Part shown: in pieces, positions 1-10,399 of the stretch | Numbering within the stretch: the first letter of the stretch is position 1 | Layout of the letters: the number at the start of each line of letters is the position of its first letter | Assembly (NCBI GenBank): GCA_902806595.1 | Contig: CADCXC010000038.1 | Coordinates: forward strand, 3,720,001 to 3,784,000 | DNA from: Pyrenopolyporus hunteri | Taxonomy: Eukaryota; Ascomycota; Sordariomycetes; Xylariales; Hypoxylaceae | Direction of reading: 5' to 3' | Length of the DNA stretch: 64,000 bases | Notes under the pieces: generated by a model | What the model was told of the DNA's origin: nothing | Databases searched by the model: none | The model's input: only the letters and a program-made list of their open reading frames with translations | Translations under genes and position numbers: made by a program

Positions 1-509
1 GACCGCTCGTACTCGGCGCGCTCGGCGCGCCGCCGCGCCTCGAGCTGCGCGGCTACCGCCGACGCGCTCTGGAGCCCCGCGTGCGTCCCGTCGGACATCG
101 TTATCGCGGGCGCGTCGGAGGCCGAGGCTTCTGCCGCCGCGGCCGCGGATTCGGCGGCGGCGGAGGCTAGGATGGCGTCGGCTTCGCGGGCGGCTGAGTC
201 GTTTTGGGCTTGTGCTTGCGCGGAGGGTGTGTTGTCGTTGTTGTTATTGTTGGAAGATGACGCGCCGCCGACGACTTTCCACGCGGATTTCTTCGCGCGC
301 CGGAACTCGGCGCTGGTCCCGGCTACGACGGCGGAGGCATCCTCATCGTCTTCGTTGTTGTTGTTGCTCGAACGCGCCCAGCCGGACTCGTTCTCGTCGG
401 CGATGATCAGGCCCGTGTCTTCTTTTTGCTTGCGCTTGCGCTTCTTGGAGGGCTTGGGGTCCGCGACGAGGTAGTGCGTTGCGAGGTAGTTGGATAGGTC
501 GGATGGCAT
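1..509 (-). CDS. cwc26: Pre-mRNA-splicing factor CWC26/Bud13, N-terminal part (runs off the left edge)
   Basis: The reverse strand is open from an ATG at 509 to base 1 (169 codons), so the 3' end lies outside the window. The protein starts MPSDLSNYLATHYL, followed by a lysine/arginine stretch (KPSKKRKRKQK), then GLIIADENESGW, an acidic/Asn-rich linker, a WKVVGG segment and, near the window edge, DGTHAGLQSA and a charged helix beginning AAQLEARRRAE. The start, the 'GLI' segment and the 'THAGLQ' segment are hallmarks of fungal CWC26, the Bud13 homologue. Bud13 is a RES-complex subunit that acts with Snu17 and Pml1 in the activated spliceosome and in retention of unspliced RNA in the nucleus. 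The Asn, Ala and Ser runs between the conserved blocks are low complexity. No intron is visible in this part. Confidence 0.9.
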   Translation of the reverse strand, partial: MPSDLSNYLATHYLVADPKPSKKRKRKQKEDTGLIIADENESGWARSSNNNNEDDEDASAVVAGTSAEFRRAKKSAWKVVGGASSSNNNNNDNTPSAQAQAQNDSAAREADAILASAAAESAAAAAEASASDAPAITMSDGTHAGLQSASAVAAQLEARRRAERAEYER

Positions 510-1168
510 TGTGGTGATGCTGGTGGTGATGGTGTTAGAAGGGAAGGGAGAGGTTGGGAGGATGGTGTTTATCTCGGCGGTTGTCGGTTACGACGTCATG
601 AATAGATGGTTTTATCTCAATAGCATGTCTCTAAGAAGGCTGTATGCTCTGGATGGATACGGAGAAAGTCCGTAACAATAAGTTGTCGGTGTGTTTGGCT
701 GTGTTTCCTGAATTACAGGTTGACGTTGAAGCTCCGACTGGGAACTTTTAGGTATCGCGATAAGAGATAACGATATCACGGTTAGAAGCAAGCCCCTTTA
801 ACGCAATCACTCCTTTAAGTTATTACTTCGAATGAATGGCCCCCCCCCAAAAGACGTCACCTTCCATTTATGATTCCTATTCCTCAGAATATTACAAGTT
901 CAGCCTCTCCGTGAGATAGTCTACGTCTTGTTTATTCATTCGCGAGCATAATAAGTACTATTCCTTGTTAAAACCATATTCTACACCTATGTACGCTCTG
1001 AGGGTGATCGAATCCTGTATTGACGGTGTTCAATTAATTTCACGTCCATTGTTCTTACGAACATGCGGCACTGAATGCCTCGATCATCAGGGTCAAACCA
1101 TATCAGACACGAGAGTATTAATTTATTTATTGTCTATTTGTTGTCCTTTTAACCTTCTTAATATACAG
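510..1168. other. Intergenic region between two minus-strand genes
   Basis: This is promoter/5' leader of the splicing-factor gene and 3' flank of the small repeat-protein gene. It holds a C10 homopolymer run at about 841-850. No RNA gene or convincing ORF seen. Confidence 0.5.
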
Positions 1169-1692
1169 CTACTCCCTCACCCCACCGAGAGGATTGATTC
1201 TTGTGGCGTCAACCGCCTCATCGTCCAAGCCCGTCCTCGGACTCTGCGTTTCGTTCCCTTTACCCTCCAACGGCTCAATCTTCGTTTTACCAAGACCCTC
1301 GGCCGTGCCTACTACCCCTTGGCTGTCGGCATGCGGAGCAGTGTGTTGATGTTGACCTAGCATGGGAAACCGAAGTTAGCCTTGTGATACTACCTCAACT
1401 AAGTGGTGTTCGAAAAGGTGCTCGAAAGACCGGTTTACTCACCCTTCCCTCCGAGAGGATTGATGCGTGCTTGGTCAATGGCTCGGTTCGACCCTGCTGA
1501 GCCGCGGTCCGTATCGTCGTGTGGTGTGTTGTGCTTAACCTCGGACTCAAGTGGCTCGATCTTGGTGCCGGAGATTTGCGCGGTGCTACCAGTACTGCTA
1601 GGTGTTAGCCCGCTCGTAATAAGAAACGATACGGCTCGAGAATCCTCAACTTGACAGACTCGACATTGACATGGGGACACTTACGAAGGCAT
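1169..1692 (-). CDS. Small two-repeat protein, three exons, function unknown
   Basis: I do not recognise this family. Exons on the reverse strand are 1692-1685, 1594-1443 and 1356-1169, giving 115 residues. Intron 1 (90 nt) opens GTAAGT and ends CTAACACCTAGCAG. Intron 2 (86 nt) opens GTGAGT and ends GGCTAAC...GCTAG. The joins keep one frame through to TAG. The protein consists of two similar units of about 50 residues, each with TKIEPLE near its start and RINPLGG near its end. In these two motifs the nucleotide differences between units are all synonymous (for example ACC/ACG, ATC/ATT, CCA/CCG, CTT/TTG, CGC/AGA, GGA/GGT), which argues for selection on the protein. It is polar, has no signal peptide or membrane segment and is rich in Gly, Thr, Asp and His. 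Exon 1 codes only two and two-thirds residues. The acceptor is tandem (TAGCAG), so use of the first AG would add one residue. Confidence 0.75.
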
Positions 1693-3821
1693 TTTGAGAT
1701 ACAGATGCGGTAACTCTATCTGATTCTTCTCGTAAGTGATTTTCAATTATGAGATATAACTAATGCAACGAGACTCTATCATCTTGGTACAGCAAGTCTG
1801 GCATTCGGGACCCTTATATCAGGGGCTTCCCGTAGCTTGCGTTCGGAGACTGCAAGCTTGTGTCATAAAGAGGGAGCGATGACGAAGTTGTGACCGTCAA
1901 TCATAACCGCCAAAGGTAAATCGCATCATCCCTTCAGAGATATCCCCATCTTTATCGAAGCCTACAATGAGTTGTTTGTTCCGATTCGCGCACGCCTTCG
2001 CCACATCTATCACTCTATCACAGACAACATGCCAGATTGCGAGAGGCTAATTGTTAGTTGATCTCGAAATGTGGTTCTAGTTTTCTGAATGATTCTATGG
2101 GGGTTGACTTCATCAAATGCACAGACCACCCAACTTTAGCTGTCTCCAAAGTCTTCTATCAACTTTGTCATTCAGGAGAGTAGCATAAAGTATGAGCACT
2201 TACATAATTTAGAGAATGTTGATCGGTTAAATGACCTATTGGTTTAATGAGCTCCCATATTTCATCCCTTTAAGAATCGCCAGGTGGAACTGAATCGATT
2301 CGATGATCGTTCACCCGAGCCTCTGACGTTTGAAATGTTCATAGGCACCGTCCAAGACCAAGGTATAACTTGTCCTTGATGATACATAAGTCTCAGCTGG
2401 CGATGATAAACGTAATATTATTACTTTACCTCGGGAAGACAGCTACCTACGTATGTGAAAATATAATTATGTGTTGAGTTCGAAGCCTATAGGATTTATA
2501 AGACGTAGCAGCTAAACTCCACAGTAGTACGATCGGGCACTACGTACTTACGAACGGCTTATCCAGAGTCACCGAGGTGCTAAAGTAAGATAAGTCCATT
2601 ATTCGATATAGTAGTAAGTTGTTAGGACATAGTGGCTTTCAAAGACATACTTTTTTTTTTTTGGAAGTCCCTTAACCATCTCGATGTGTTTCGGGATCGA
2701 GCGATGTTGAAGCAATACCTTACCCACACTCCTTAGATGATGTCAAAGAGGTTCCGGGTGGACAAACTAATGTGTAACTACAACCTAGTGGAGTAGGTTA
2801 TGGCCAGAATATACCTAAGAATCTAGGCCGATGTATAAACTCTAGCTTCAAGCGGCCGCCTTAGAGCGACGTTTATCGTAACGTTTCGTAGAATATATGG
2901 CTGGTCTCGCAGGAGATAGAGAAACCATTCATACTATAGCCCAAAATTCCTATGGCGTTGTCTCTGATACCGAGTATTTAATAGTCTTGACCTAACCTGA
3001 ATACAGCCGTGGTGGTGTTGCGATTTAATCCTTTGATCACAATATATATATGTATCTACAGATATATATGTATATATTGAGTTGACGTTATATGGCAATA
3101 TTGCTGTTACGCAAGTACGCACGGACCATACGCACGCACACACAAGCCCACAAACCAAAGAACTAAAGATTTCTCAAAATATCATCACGCCATTTCTGTT
3201 TCACCCTCTTCTACAATATTTGTCACGGATTTCGGACAACGTCTACGAGTTCTAGGGCGAAAACAAATGACAAAATCTGTCGGAGTCGAAGTGATATCTT
3301 ATACGACGCATCGTCTTACAAATACTGAGAAAAATAGTCCAATGCGCCCTGCAGAAATCGAGAATCCCCCGAAAACGTCCCTTCACCCGATAGTACCGTA
3401 TGCCTATCTACAAGACAGAATGCGCCGAGCCATCCTCCTCCGACCGCCTCGTAGCGAGGGCCAGAGTAAGCTCAACACCGCCTACCAGAGGTCCAGGTAG
3501 GATATGCACCGAAGAACAGTCCGTTGCCGTCTAATACATGCATGCTTGAGCGACAACGAAGCCATATTACAAATCTAATGCCGCAGCCATCTCCAAATAC
3601 CCGAAGATCAGCAACCCTCATGAGAATAAGAAGAGAAATCGTTTCGTTTCGTGCCAGCTATACCAGGGAGCCTCCCACTACCTATATGGTGTGGAAGTGC
3701 CGCGTTACACTGGTTGTCCCGAGTTAAGAATAGGTAAAATGCGAAGAAAAGAGTGAGGAAGTAAACAGGCCGCGTCGGAGAAAATAATGGGTGCAATAAC
3801 GTGACGAAGCAGTGATGCTTG
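1693..3821. other. Long intergenic region
   Basis: It includes the probable promoter of the small repeat-protein gene, a T run at about 2651-2662 and an AT-rich quasi-palindrome at about 3043-3077 (arms CAATATATA / TATATATTG). Several short ORFs occur but none has splice support, composition or motifs that make it credible. Confidence 0.4.
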
Positions 3822-4500
3822 TTATACCAGCTCGAAGCCGTCGTCTTCGATCATGTCAGGCTCTTCTACTTGAGAGGAGTGATTCTGCCGACGGAGATTG
3901 TGCCGAGCCTTTCGACCCCTGAGAGCTTCGCCATTGTTGTCCAGAATCTCGTATTCCTTTTCCACAAATTTCTCCATCTCCTTCGGGTTGGCCTTCACGA
4001 ATACATCCAGCGTCAGTGCCTTACGCGGACTCTCGGCTCTATCGAAGCTATATAGGATATTATCCGAGATACTAAGACTTCGCCGGGTGTGAGGCGACGG
4101 TAGGAGGTCATAGAGGGATTTCGAGACGTTGGACGGATCGTGCAACTCCGTCAGTGCGTCTATCTTGGCGCGGGAGTAGCTTGTTCGGGAGTCGTATCGT
4201 TCCTTGCCTCGAGGCTTGACTATGTTCTGGGTCGCTAAGCGTTTGGAGTGACTGATTCGTTAACACCAGGTTTCAGGGGCTTTTTGATACGCGATTATTC
4301 GATATGACTTACTGGACGGGCCCTTCGGGTCTGACTTTCTCCCGTTGACTCTCACTTCCTGTGACGACCGAGTTTATCACCGCGTTGTATTTGCACCCAG
4401 CCGACGGTCGAACTCCCCGCGACCACTTCTCGACGTGCTCCTTGAAACGCTTCGAGTCTTGGGCGGAGCTTCGGAGGTCTCGAGATTGCTCAAAGGCCAT
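3822..4500 (-). CDS. Hypothetical charged protein, two exons
   Basis: No family recognised. Exons 4500-4313 and 4251-3822 join at a 61-nt intron (donor GTAAGT, TTAAC-type branch, acceptor AATCAG) to give 205 residues. The join is supported because the second exon is open in the right frame from the acceptor to TAA. The protein starts MAFEQSRDLRSS and is rich in Arg, Lys, Glu and Ser. It has a helical stretch FVKANPKEMEKFVEKEYEIL about 65 residues before the end, then a basic patch (RGRKARHNLRRQ), and finishes with an acidic tail (EEPDMIEDDGFELV). No signal peptide or membrane segment is visible; a nuclear or cytosolic location is a guess. The nearest upstream sequence is CT-rich on the coding strand, as in many fungal promoters. 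Confidence 0.7.
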
Positions 4501-7500
4501 GATGAAAGATGATCTGGTCGTTTAGGTGTAGGAAGGTAGAAGTACAACTTGGTCTATTATGAGTTCGGGCGTGGATACCGTTTCAGGGTCGGACTATATA
4601 AACCCTCGAGGCAGCTTCTTGGACGAGATCTATTCTAGGAGAGAATCTGATGGTCGAGGGACGATTATACAATGGAAAAGGGTGGAATAGGAATATGGAC
4701 TGCAGAGCCGAGATGATGATGCAAGTACGAAGCCCCTTTGGTGGATCGTGGCAGGCCAGACAATGAAAGATGGGCTGGCTGTAGGTGCACGAGTACGGAA
4801 ATACGTCAAGGGGATGAATGGATTGGTGCTTTCTAGAAAGCCAGGAGTTCGGGGGATGGGCTGAGTCACGGATGATAGATGAGGATTAGGTAAGATGATG
4901 GTAGGTCTTGTGTTTCTTGGTTTCGCTGTTTGCGAGTTGAGAAATTGCTTTGTCTCTGGTTTGACAATAGAGAGATGAAAGGATGGAGGGAAGCTGAAGA
5001 TAAGCAGGTGGGCAGCCGTTCAAGTGACGGGAAAGCGTGGCTTGGGGGAGAGTTCGTTTCTACTATGTGTAGCAAGACAAAGGCCGGGTGACTCAGATGG
5101 GATGGAATAAGGGGGCCACGGCCTCACGGGTACGCAGCGGTAAATGATGCGATGCGAAGCTGCGGTTGCGGGCTAACCGTTATCGATAACGCTAACCAGC
5201 GGTATGCCTGCTTCGGCTCGTTGGGGGACGATGACGCAGTTCGCGTCCTTTCCAATTCAAAGCGCCGGGGGGTACCTCAGAGGTAAGTACCAAGGTAAGG
5301 TACTGGGATGTTATGCGAGTCGAGACAAGAGAATGATGCGCATAGGCTGTTTTTGACAGAACCTTAACAAATGCGAAGTTATTTCATGAATAGGTCAGAG
5401 TTACCGAGCTAATTGATAATAAGGTCAAGAGCAGAGAAGCAGGAAAAGACGAGACTTATCAATCCCAAGAGAGGAAACCAGGGCTTGTCTAAAAGGGGAT
5501 GCTTCCACGATTTTAGGTAGAGGCCATATAACTACTTCCCCGTAAGGTACCTACCTACCATACCGTACTTACCACATATGTCGGTAATGAGGAAGTACCT
5601 AGATACCTATGCTAGGGTTCATCGGTCTTCTCCTTATCATTGATGGTCCTATCGGTGGACGTACATATACAAATACCTCACGCTAATAAATTATTACTAC
5701 TACCTCAATTACCAGTTCTATTGCTAACTATCCATATACGCCGTCCCCGTTCGTCTGTTGGTCACTTCAAGAACAAGACAACCTATGGGAGGCTGAGGCG
5801 GACGGAGTCCCGTTCTCTACTATTACACGGCTTGTTCATGGGTTGGGTGTGCGTGTGACGATGACAGGCGTGGCGCCCGGGGGCTGGACTGGGACATTGC
5901 GATTTCTGATCCCTCCGATCGCGTATCAGCAACCTTGATCTCTTTCTAGATTGATATTATTAGACGGAGCTGGTGACCTCTCGGCCATGTCCTAGGAAAC
6001 GGCCTGATTGATCGAAGCTCACGTCGTCCTTTTTCCTCTGTATGACAGAACCAAGCGGCTATTCAAAGTTGGTGTTGTTCCAGGGACTTCTCTCGATTCG
6101 CTGGTCTTACCAAACTGTACCGTGCCAACTACGGCAGGCTCATTACAAGCTCGGCCTTGCTTCGCCTCCAGCTCGTGCCCCCAGCTCTGCGATGTCATTT
6201 GCTAATCAGCTTATCCTTCGTACGACCGCGCTCGAACCGGAGTCCCCTCCAGTTGATGGACCCGAGGCACAACTCTCACAATGCCTAGCCTAAGGTGCAA
6301 TACCTATCTCGATCCCATTACTAATAGAATAGCTGCCGACTGTAGGGGTTTATTGTTATCCCACCACTTATCTACATGGCAGCTGTTGCCTATAGGGCCA
6401 ACCAAAGCAAGTGGCTAGCTAGCTACCTATCATGCAGGCGGCAGCATGTCTCACTTCGTGCCTTAAGGGATCGGCAATTCGAGGCGCACTGCCCTTGGTC
6501 CAAGAGCTAGCCTGCCTACCCAGGCATGTATTGTGCTATGTATATACATATGTAGGCCACATACGGCCAAGGCCGCTTCTCCACACGGCCGAATCTGCAT
6601 GACAGGGCGATAAGACGACATGGGCAAATCAGAAAGCCCATGTGCCTGTCTGTGTGGGCGATAAGGGAAAGTTAGAGATACGAATTCCTCCCTTCCATGC
6701 TACGCCATTCTCCAGCTCGGGACGGCCGTTTTCGGACGACGCCCGCACCCTAAGAATTCACACGGCAATATATACTCGATGTAATGAATGGCTCTTAATT
6801 CGGGCTTCGCGCTGTCTCAATTTGTTACTGACTTATTAATCGAGATTCCGGAGCTAATTGCGAACTTATACCATTCGTCACTACAGCCCAAAAGGACCCC
6901 GCTTCACGATCTTCGAATGGGCGGTTCTGGTGCGACGCCAATAGACGCGGCGTGATTAGCAACTAATAGAAGATCGCCTGCATCCTAACTACCTAGACGT
7001 GGGATCTGAACGAAGTTAACAAAAATCAAGCAGGCTTACGAAGTGAAGGGGAAGGGAGGAACCCGCTCGGGGTTGACGCTGGGGTTTCGGAAAGATGCCG
7101 GGGTTTGGCTGGCGGCGTTGGCCAGGTGCACAACCAACCACTACGGTAGCTGATAAGCAACAGTAGAATGCGCGATAACACCCCTGGCAGCATCACTGAT
7201 AGCGCTGAACGATAAGCATCAGAAGGGGCGATAAAAGAGGGACTTCGTATCCTTTCAGCCAGAAAGGACCACGAGCGTATCTCATTATTATTAGCAGTAG
7301 TAGTAGTAGGTAAATGACCATACACGGCCTACCGCGGTTTATCAAGGTTAGAGGATGACCTAATCCAAACACCTGCGTCCCGTGAACGAGGTGTGTTGAC
7401 CTCATCGTCGACATCCCGCCTCTTTCAACTTAGCGTCATATGATCAACGCCGCTGACCGGGTTATATCACACACACAGATTAATGTCATCGACGCTATGT

Positions 7501-8811
7501 ATTGAGGCCTAGTCGGCCCAAAAGAGCACCTGTGGCTTAGACAGGTAGCCTATGTTGAGGGATCATACCAGCTGAGGTCATTAGGTCGTCAGGCGAGGCC
7601 TGAATCCCTCCTAAAGAGGAAATCAGCCCCTAAGCCTTCAAGCTGAGCCAAACCCCACGATGCGGACTACGTCATAGTTATCGAGGCGTAGATGAAGTCG
7701 CTCATAGAGTGTACAATACAATGACGAGGTATATGATTTTGATGTAGATATGAAATGAAAACTGATAATCAGCGATGAACGATATTCATGCGATGATGAA
7801 GTCAGTTTGCCGTCTAATAAGTATAGGCCATATCTATTCTCAATAATCCAGCACTTTCCACACGTCAAAAAGAGCTGTCGAGGGAAGGAGGTATTGGGCA
7901 TACCCTCGTATAAATCATTTTATACTAGGTACGTATGCGGCAGCTATTGCATTATCAATTCTCAACCATAGTCACCATTGAATATGAGCATCATCGCCCT
8001 ATGTATAAGGGTAGATTATATGTAAGATGCATGAAAAGGCGCGCAGCCCGAGTTCAAAACCCCGGCTGTTGATAATATTTCTTATTAAATTAATATCTCA
8101 AGGGTCGAAATATGGTACGTAAATTAAGGAGCGGGAGAGGGTCGCCTAGTTCTATAGATCGTCGCAATATACTCTTAGGAATCGACTGAGAAATACTGCA
8201 TAGCGTTATGGATACTGGCGCAGCTCTCCGCAAGAGACTGCCTCACGATGCGAATGCCGCCTAAGGCGAACACTTATCTGGGCACCTTGGTAGGCGTCAT
8301 GGAAATTATAACAATATGATTATGTCAACTTAACCTTAAGATTATAGCCCTTTGTCCAAGTCCCAAACATCAAATAGGGTAGAATTAATTGTTAGTGCCC
8401 GCCGCAGGCATCGGCTCGTGTCTTTATCTAAGGCCTCTCGCGCCGCATTCAGAAATACCTCTTGGTTCCTAGAGCAAAGGACGCCATCTTCAAGATGACA
8501 TCAAGGTCCCGTCGCTTTCGCCTGCTCATATACCAAGTATATTTCCTTTCAACCATGGTCTATTATTTACCTTAGTAGGCATAATTCTCATAGCTACCTA
8601 CCTACCTGGTTACTAGTCCATTGCTCTACATGAACACTAGCTCCCCGTGCTATTGTACATCGTCAAGTCGAGCTCCGTGATATCGAGTACAGTAAGCTTC
8701 AGTGGACTTGCAAAGACTCAACATGCAATATCTTTGGGAAAATAACATTTCATGGTACTGCGTACGTAACTCCCCTCCCTCCTCTCCATCCTTCAGGAGA
8801 GCTGTCTAATC
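4501..8811. other. Large gene-poor gap between divergent genes
   Basis: About 4.3 kb without a supportable gene. The left part (4501-5100) is pyrimidine-rich on the minus strand and is probably promoter. ACCT/AGGT clusters lie at about 5541-5562 and 8591-8608. A perfect 14-bp palindrome lies at 5178-5191. Open frames such as 6008-6293 and 7638-7901 show no motif, splice support or coding-like composition. Confidence 0.4.
5178..5191. repeat. Perfect 14-bp palindrome CGTTATCGATAACG
   Basis: The 14-bp sequence is its own reverse complement and is flanked by GGCTAAC on the left and CTAACC on the right. It sits about 680 bp upstream of the minus-strand gene starting at 4500. It could be a homodimer binding site; nothing in the sequence names the factor. 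Confidence 0.5.
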
Positions 8812-9402
8812 ATGCGTGTGAAGGTCCCCGCCGCTTTCCTCCTAGCCCTATTCCCTCGCCTATGGGGCACGACCTTCGGGCCTGGGAATCGCCAAGCCAA
8901 AGGGGCGCTGGCGAGGTCGGCCGGTCCCAATAACATCGTACGCGCCCTCCCCTCAAGGCCAGGAGCCGCCGTTTTACCTACGGCTCCTAGCCGGCAATCA
9001 CCTACCCGAGCCTGTCGCTAACGGACCCCGCAGATCCGAGAGCGCGCGGAGCGGTCGGAGAGGGCGCTGCGGGACGCGTTCGAGAACCTGCCGCTGTTCG
9101 CCGTGGCCGTGCTCGCGGGCAACGCGGAGGGGCTGGGCGTCCCGGCGCTCAACTTCCTCTCGCTGCTGTACCTCGCGGTGCGCGCCGCCTACACCTGGGT
9201 GTGCATCTGGGGCCCGGAGGACGGCCGGCTGCCCCCGACGGCCCGGACCATCGTCTGGTTCTTCGCCCAGGTCGTCCTGGGCTTCCTGTACCTGCTGCCC
9301 GGCGAGGGGAAGGCCGACGCGCCCGAGGGCCAGTATACCTACTGGCTCGCGAGGGCGGTCAAGTTGCCGAGCGACCCGACGCAGAATGGGATTGAGGGTT
9401 AA
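8812..9402 (+). CDS. MAPEG-family integral membrane protein
   Basis: Exons 8812-8937 and 9034-9402 join at a 96-nt intron (donor GTACGC, CGCTAAC branch, acceptor CCGCAG) to give 164 residues. The first exon supplies a hydrophobic helix (PAAFLLALFPRLWG). The second starts IRERAERSERALRDAFENLPLF and continues AVAVLAGNAEGL with two further hydrophobic segments. The N/E-rich helix followed by 'NLPLFAVAVLAGN' is the fungal MAPEG pattern. Family members are membrane-embedded glutathione-linked or eicosanoid-metabolism enzymes, but in fungi the activity is usually unknown. The family normally has four helices; three are clear here, with a hydrophobic run near residues 110-130 as the possible last. 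The donor is a weaker consensus, so the exact exon 1 end is less certain. The second exon is very GC-rich compared with the flanks. Confidence 0.8.
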
Positions 9403-10399
9403 TCGTCGCCGTGGTCCTTCGGGAGCTTGTATGTGGCTGCGGGGACGGGTCTTCTACGTGGAGTACTTATAACATGGTATATTTCCGTTGGGCTACTTAA
9501 AAGTGATTGGCGAAGTCAATAAGTTACAGCTAAGCGAAGCTTACTCGAATGAATCAGAAGCAATATGAGTCTCGGACCAGGCAATGTTGGTAGGATCAGG
9601 CGCAAAGGGGTAGTGAAATTGGGGATAGGCAATATTATGGCACCGAGTAGATTTTCGAAATGAAGGGCATAGAAGCACCCTTTGATCAAGTCACCGTAGC
9701 TGCATATTTTATAATTTCACCATCTATGCTTTAATATTGTTTTGATTACATCCATCCCTGCTTGAACCCCTTCGTATCGTGAATGTTTTGCCATTGTTTG
9801 AAATACAGGAAAGTGTGGTGTATACTAGATACTATATTTCTCGTTACTATTACCGTGCGCTTGAGTCCGGTTGATTCGATTAAAATACTTCAACATGACC
9901 ATAACTCTCGCCGTCTACTCTAATGCGATATGTTAACTTGGGGCTACTCTGAATGATGTGGGTGCGTAGGGTGTACTTTCGGTCTATGCCGCGTCTCCTT
10001 AATATACCTCTATCGCAGAGGGCTTGGACCTATCGGTCGTGTTATTGCGGGGATGCGTTTGAGATAGAGCGACGTCCATGATGATGAGATATCATTGTAT
10101 ATAGGAGTTAGAGTACCGGTGCGACCATGTGGGCTTTACTCGAGAACGTAAAAGAAAATATCGCATCGTCTGGTAACTAGTGTACACGGGCGTCCATCCA
10201 TAATGCTGGATAGATATGGAAGAGCAAGGTCGCTGTTAGGATCTTAAGACTAGACATTATCAATTGCCGCGTTAAGCGATTGCCAAAGGCTACCTATTGT
10301 ATCGTTAATTTTAGGGAGCTTGGCCTGAGCCTATTCAGTTATTGCTGAACTTTCCTGGTTCTCATTCATGAGTACCTAGGTAGGTAGGTAAACAATAAA
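9403..10399. other. Convergent intergenic region
   Basis: 3' flanks of the MAPEG gene and of the repressor gene. It contains an AGTACCTAGGTAGGTAGGTA cluster at 10371-10390, just beyond the stop of the repressor gene. Nothing else is supportable. Confidence 0.5.

Noticed and set aside
965..1680. Open frames on the + strand (131, 99 and 83 codons)
   Set aside because: They lie antisense to the spliced repeat-protein gene, cross its introns and carry no motif.
1815..1850. GGGGCTTCCCGT resembling part of fungal 5S rRNA
   Set aside because: Only a short match; no flanking 5S sequence or internal promoter.
8040..8080. tRNA-like T-arm (GAGTTCAAAACCCC)
   Set aside because: Stems do not pair and no anticodon or acceptor arm could be fitted.
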